Assembly: GCA_039980455.1 (NCBI GenBank)
Contig: JBDXCG010000004.1
Span: 434,001 to 498,000, forward strand
Direction: 5' to 3'
From: CALINF01 sp039980455
Lineage (GTDB): Bacteria > Pseudomonadota > Gammaproteobacteria > Pseudomonadales > Halieaceae
DNA: 64,000 nucleotides
The position numbers were made by a program, and so were the translations under genes. This document shows, piece by piece, positions 61,322 to 64,000 of the stretch. Under the pieces are notes generated by a model that saw only the letters and a list, made by a program, of their open reading frames with translations, made no database searches and was not told the DNA's origin. Position 1 is the stretch's first letter. Each line of letters opens with the position of its first letter.

Positions 61322-62176
61322 ATGAGTAAGAGCATACAGCCTATTGACCAGATGGTACCCGGTGCCAATCTTCCTGCTTACGTGCAGGCGGTCAGTGCGA
61401 TTCCCATGCTCAGCGTTGAGCGTGAAAAGGAGTTGGCAGAGGCGCTGTACTATTCCGAAAACGTTGAAGCGGCGCGGGAGCTGGTGATGTCCCATTTGCG
61501 CTTTGTTGTGCATATCGCGCGCAGCTACTCCGGCTACGGTCTGGCTGAGGCTGACCTGATCCAGGAAGGGAATGTCGGTCTGATGAAGGCTGTTAAACGT
61601 TTTAATCCAGAGAAGGGTGTGCGCTTGGTGTCGTTTGCTGTGCATTGGATCAAGGCGGAGATGCACGAGTACATTCTCAAAAACTGGCGCATTGTGAAAG
61701 TGGCTACAACCAAGGCTCAGCGTAAGCTGTTTTTCAATTTGCGCGGCGCTAAAAAGACGCTCGCGTGGCTTAGTGCGCAGGAAGCACAGTCTGTGGCCGA
61801 CGACCTCGGCGTGGACATTAAAGAAGTTCACCGTATGGAAGGCAGGCTCAGCAGCCGCGATGTCGGGTTTGATGGTCCCGTGGGAGCCGACGATGAAGAC
61901 AGCTGGCAAGCGCCGCAGTTCTTCCTCGAAGATCACAGCGGTGATCCTTCTGAATTGCTGGAACACAGTGATTGGAAGGAAAACAGCGAGAGCCAGCTAC
62001 ACGCAGCGTTGGCTGATCTCGACGAGCGCAGTCGCGATATCCTGGCGCAACGCTGGTTGGCAGAGAAGAAGGCGACACTACATGAACTGGCTGACCATTA
62101 TGGTGTGTCGGCAGAGCGGATTCGACAGCTCGAGCAAAACGCCATGAAGAAGCTGCGAGTCGCAATCGCCGCCTAA
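61322..62176 (+). CDS. rpoH: RNA polymerase heat-shock sigma factor RpoH (sigma-32)
   Basis: A 284-residue sigma-70-family protein. The RpoH-specific box QRKLFFNLR is at 133-141. Region 2 has the core-binding ADLIQEGNVGLMKAVKRF, and region 4 has a C-terminal helix-turn-helix LHELADHYGVSAERIRQLE. It directs heat-shock chaperone and protease genes. Position behind ftsYEX is standard; the CIRCE/sigma-E-like control region before it is not usual for E. coli. Confidence 0.98.
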   Translation: MSKSIQPIDQMVPGANLPAYVQAVSAIPMLSVEREKELAEALYYSENVEAARELVMSHLRFVVHIARSYSGYGLAEADLIQEGNVGLMKAVKRFNPEKGVRLVSFAVHWIKAEMHEYILKNWRIVKVATTKAQRKLFFNLRGAKKTLAWLSAQEAQSVADDLGVDIKEVHRMEGRLSSRDVGFDGPVGADDEDSWQAPQFFLEDHSGDPSELLEHSDWKENSESQLHAALADLDERSRDILAQRWLAEKKATLHELADHYGVSAERIRQLEQNAMKKLRVAIAA

Positions 62177-62249
62177 GCGGTGTCAGTTAACGTCTACGAA
62201 CTCAACGCTTGGCTGTGACTCGCAGTTAAGCGTTACCAACTTTGATTTC

Positions 62250-62270
62250 AGGGGGGCTTTTCGCCCTCCT
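62250..62270 (+). terminator. Likely rpoH terminator
   Basis: AGGGGGGC (62250-62257), loop TTTTC and GCCCTCCT (62263-62270) form an eight-base-pair stem with one G-T pair, followed by a weak T-rich run. It sits 73 bases after rpoH and just ahead of the next gene. Confidence 0.5.
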
Positions 62271-62290
62271 TGTGTTTACAATCCCTCCCT

Positions 62291-62668
62291 ATGGCTAATC
62301 TATTTATAACCTTGGCTGCCCTGAGCGGCATGATAGCGGTGGCGCTTGGCGCTTTTGGCGCGCACGCACTGAAAGGGCGGCTTGATACCTACGCGCTTGG
62401 CGTGTTTGAAACGGCAGTGCAATACCACTTTATTCACACGCTTGCATTGCTAAGCGTAGGACTCCTGGCGCTGAGCCAACCACCTACTTTGTTACTGCGC
62501 TCCAGTGGCCTTCTGTTTTTGCTGGGACTGTTGTTGTTCAGCGGCAGCCTGTATGTGCTGAGCCTCTCGGGTATCAAGTGGCTTGGCGCCATCACGCCGC
62601 TCGGTGGTCTGGCATTCATTGGTGGTTGGGGCTGTCTTGCGGCAGTAGGCTGGAAGCTGCTGGTATGA
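62291..62668 (+). CDS. DUF423 family membrane protein
   Basis: A 125-residue protein with four membrane segments, of the DUF423/YgdD family: ALGAFGAHALKGRLDTYALGVFETAVQYHFIHTLALL (in part) is its core. No function is known for the family. ATG at 62291 gives the normal N-terminus MANLFITLAALSG; the frame extends upstream to 62270. It is followed by trmB, 55 bases later. Confidence 0.9.
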   Translation: MANLFITLAALSGMIAVALGAFGAHALKGRLDTYALGVFETAVQYHFIHTLALLSVGLLALSQPPTLLLRSSGLLFLLGLLLFSGSLYVLSLSGIKWLGAITPLGGLAFIGGWGCLAAVGWKLLV

Positions 62669-62723
62669 TCTGGCTGCATAGCCGTCCACGCCGCGTACAT
62701 CAATCTAATTACACGACGACTCC

Positions 62724-63410
62724 ATGAGCGACGACTTGAAACATCGGCGGATACGCAGCTATGTATTGCGGGCCGGCCGCATGACAGAAGGGCAGCAGCG
62801 CGCATTCGATGATAATTGGCCTCGAGTCGGGTTAGACCCGGCGGCAGGGTTGCTCGATTATGAGGCTGCATTCGGCAGTACTGGCTCGCGGACCTTGGAG
62901 ATTGGCTTTGGCATGGGTCAGTCACTGGTTGAAATGGCAGCGGCAGCCCCTGCAACCCAATTTATTGGTGTCGAGGTCCACAGGCCGGGCGTAGGCAAGT
63001 TGCTACATTACATGGAAGAAGAGGGTGTCGATAATATACGCGTGTACTGTCATGACGCCGTAGAAATTTTGAAAGACTGTATTGCGCCAGACAGCCTCGA
63101 TACCGTGCAGATATTTTTCCCTGACCCCTGGCACAAAAAGCGGCATAACAAGCGCAGATTGATTCAACCAGAATTTGTCGCACTCGTGGTTAGTCGCCTG
63201 CGCCCCGGCGGACTATTGCATATCGCAACGGACTGGGAAAACTACGCAGAGCAGATTATGGAGGTCTTGTCGGCCGAACATTCGCTGGAGAATACCCAGG
63301 GGGCGAATCAGTTTTCACCCAGGCCAAAGACGAGGCCGCTCACAAAGTTTGAACGTAGGGGCGAGCGGCTCGGACACGGCGTTTGGGACGTCTTATTTCG
63401 CCGCACCTAG
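62724..63410 (+). CDS. trmB: tRNA (guanine46-N7)-methyltransferase TrmB
   Basis: A 228-residue SAM methyltransferase that makes m7G46 in tRNA. Diagnostic parts are LEIGFGMGQSLVEMA, GVEVHRPGVGKLL and FFPDPWHKKRHNKRRL. The unrelated TrmB regulator family at 19893 shares only the name. Its stop overlaps the end of convergent hemW by four bases. Confidence 0.97.
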   Translation: MSDDLKHRRIRSYVLRAGRMTEGQQRAFDDNWPRVGLDPAAGLLDYEAAFGSTGSRTLEIGFGMGQSLVEMAAAAPATQFIGVEVHRPGVGKLLHYMEEEGVDNIRVYCHDAVEILKDCIAPDSLDTVQIFFPDPWHKKRHNKRRLIQPEFVALVVSRLRPGGLLHIATDWENYAEQIMEVLSAEHSLENTQGANQFSPRPKTRPLTKFERRGERLGHGVWDVLFRRT

Positions 63411-64000
63411 GTACCAAAAAACTCCCCCACTACACTGTCCAGAAAACGCCTGCCCAGTGCTGTTGTTGTTGCTACTTCGCCGTCGATTTTCATCAGCTTG
63501 CGCTTTACCAGTCGCTCTAGTGTCTGAGTTATCGAGGAAGAGAGGAGGCCTGTTCGCTGCTCAAACAATGTCTGGGAAAAGCCGGCGTTTAGGCGCAGGG
63601 CATTCAGCATAAACTCCCCTATCTTGTCGTCATCGCTCAGCGTTCGCTCAGATACGCGCTGTCCGACCTCACTAGCCTGCATGTAGGCATCCGGCTGTCG
63701 CAGTTTGGCGTAGCGCACAATACGTCCATCCTCAAAAGTGCATTTACCATGGGCGCCGGCGCCGATAGCCAGATAGTCACCGAAGGACCAGTAGTTTCGA
63801 TTGTGTACACACTCCCTGTCCGGCTTGCTGTACGCGGAGACTTCGTATTGCAAAAGCCCGGCCTCAGTCAGTAGGGCTTCGCCCTCATCCTGAATGGTGG
63901 CGAGGGTATTTTCTACCGGTAGTGTGGGGGGGCGCTTGTGAAAAACGGTGTTGGGTTCCAGCGTCAATTGGTACCAGGACAGGTGTGTGGTATGAAGCGA
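63407..64000 (-). CDS. hemW: Radical SAM heme chaperone HemW (C-terminal part, cut by window edge)
   Basis: The frame is open from the right edge to a stop at 63407, covering 197 residues of the C-terminal region. At the edge it reads HLSWYQLTLEPNT, as in HemW, followed by LQYEVSAYSKPDRECVHNRNYW and GIGAGAHG-like AIGAGAHGK. HemW, formerly called a coproporphyrinogen oxidase-like protein, binds heme. The radical SAM Cys motif lies outside the window. Confidence 0.92.
   Translation of the reverse strand, partial: SLHTTHLSWYQLTLEPNTVFHKRPPTLPVENTLATIQDEGEALLTEAGLLQYEVSAYSKPDRECVHNRNYWSFGDYLAIGAGAHGKCTFEDGRIVRYAKLRQPDAYMQASEVGQRVSERTLSDDDKIGEFMLNALRLNAGFSQTLFEQRTGLLSSSITQTLERLVKRKLMKIDGEVATTTALGRRFLDSVVGEFFGT

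Noticed and set aside
61121..61966. Long minus-strand reading frame opposite ftsX/rpoH
   Set aside because: It is antisense to rpoH and has no family-like motifs or ribosome site; rpoH is certain.
1..64000. Mobile elements, prophage, CRISPR arrays, tRNA and rRNA genes
   Set aside because: I saw no transposase-like protein, array of spaced repeats, or tRNA-like fold; gene order is that of a core chromosome segment.

Overview
The window is a stretch of gammaproteobacterial chromosome around the replication origin. It carries recF-dnaN-dnaA, rpmH-rnpA-yidD-yidC-mnmE, mnmG-rsmG-parA-parB, the atp operon and glmU-glmS. Further right come blocks whose order matches Pseudomonas: recG/ridA/spoT/rpoZ/gmk/yicC, rph/crc/pyrE, slmA/argB/algC/coaBC/radC/rpmB/rpmG/mutM, and coaD/rsmD/ftsY-ftsE-ftsX/rpoH. 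A Crc homologue beside pyrE, an AlgC with a long membrane-bound N-terminus, a rubredoxin/rubredoxin-reductase protein beside ubiC-ubiA and a TRAP carboxylate transporter point to an aerobic, heterotrophic, probably marine relative of Pseudomonadales/Cellvibrionales. That placement is inference from gene order and protein resemblance, not a database match.

Layout. 1-3.2 kb: recF (cut by the left edge), dnaN and dnaA on the minus strand. 3.2-7.7 kb: rpmH to mnmE on the plus strand. 7.7-8.26 kb: a gene-free, AT-rich, DnaA-box-rich segment that I take to be the best oriC candidate. 8.26-12.6 kb: mnmG, rsmG, parA, parB. 12.7-19.9 kb: complete F1Fo ATP synthase operon with a good promoter and a strong terminator. 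19.9-24 kb: a TrmB-type regulator divergent from glmU-glmS. 24-26.4 kb: two small secreted proteins and a SPOR-domain membrane protein. 26.6-36.6 kb: uvrD, a TRAP transporter split over two strands around yciA, yaaA, a DUF938 methyltransferase, an acyltransferase-like protein, and ubiA/ubiC. 36.6-45.6 kb: rubredoxin-reductase fusion, recG, an epimerase-like protein, ridA, spoT-rpoZ-gmk, yicC. 45.7-55.2 kb: rph, crc, pyrE, slmA, argB, algC, coaBC, radC. 55.3-64 kb: rpmB-rpmG, mutM, a small exported protein, coaD, rsmD, ftsY-ftsE-ftsX, rpoH, a DUF423 protein, trmB and the 3' part of hemW.

How they work together: the window combines replication initiation and segregation (DnaA, clamp, RecF, ParAB, SlmA), translation and tRNA modification (rpmH/B/G, rnpA, MnmE/MnmG, RsmG, RsmD, TrmB, Rph), membrane insertion and division (YidC, YidD, FtsY, FtsEX), energy (ATP synthase) and stress control (SpoT, RpoH). 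I see no insertion sequences, prophage, CRISPR, tRNA or rRNA genes.

The most notable signal is regulatory. A letter-perfect CIRCE operator (the HrcA site) lies upstream of rpoH and overlaps a sigma-E-like promoter. That would join three heat/envelope stress circuits at one point. Other points of interest are two candidate origin segments, non-ATG starts on several origin genes, the lack of dut from its usual slot, and the split TRAP locus.
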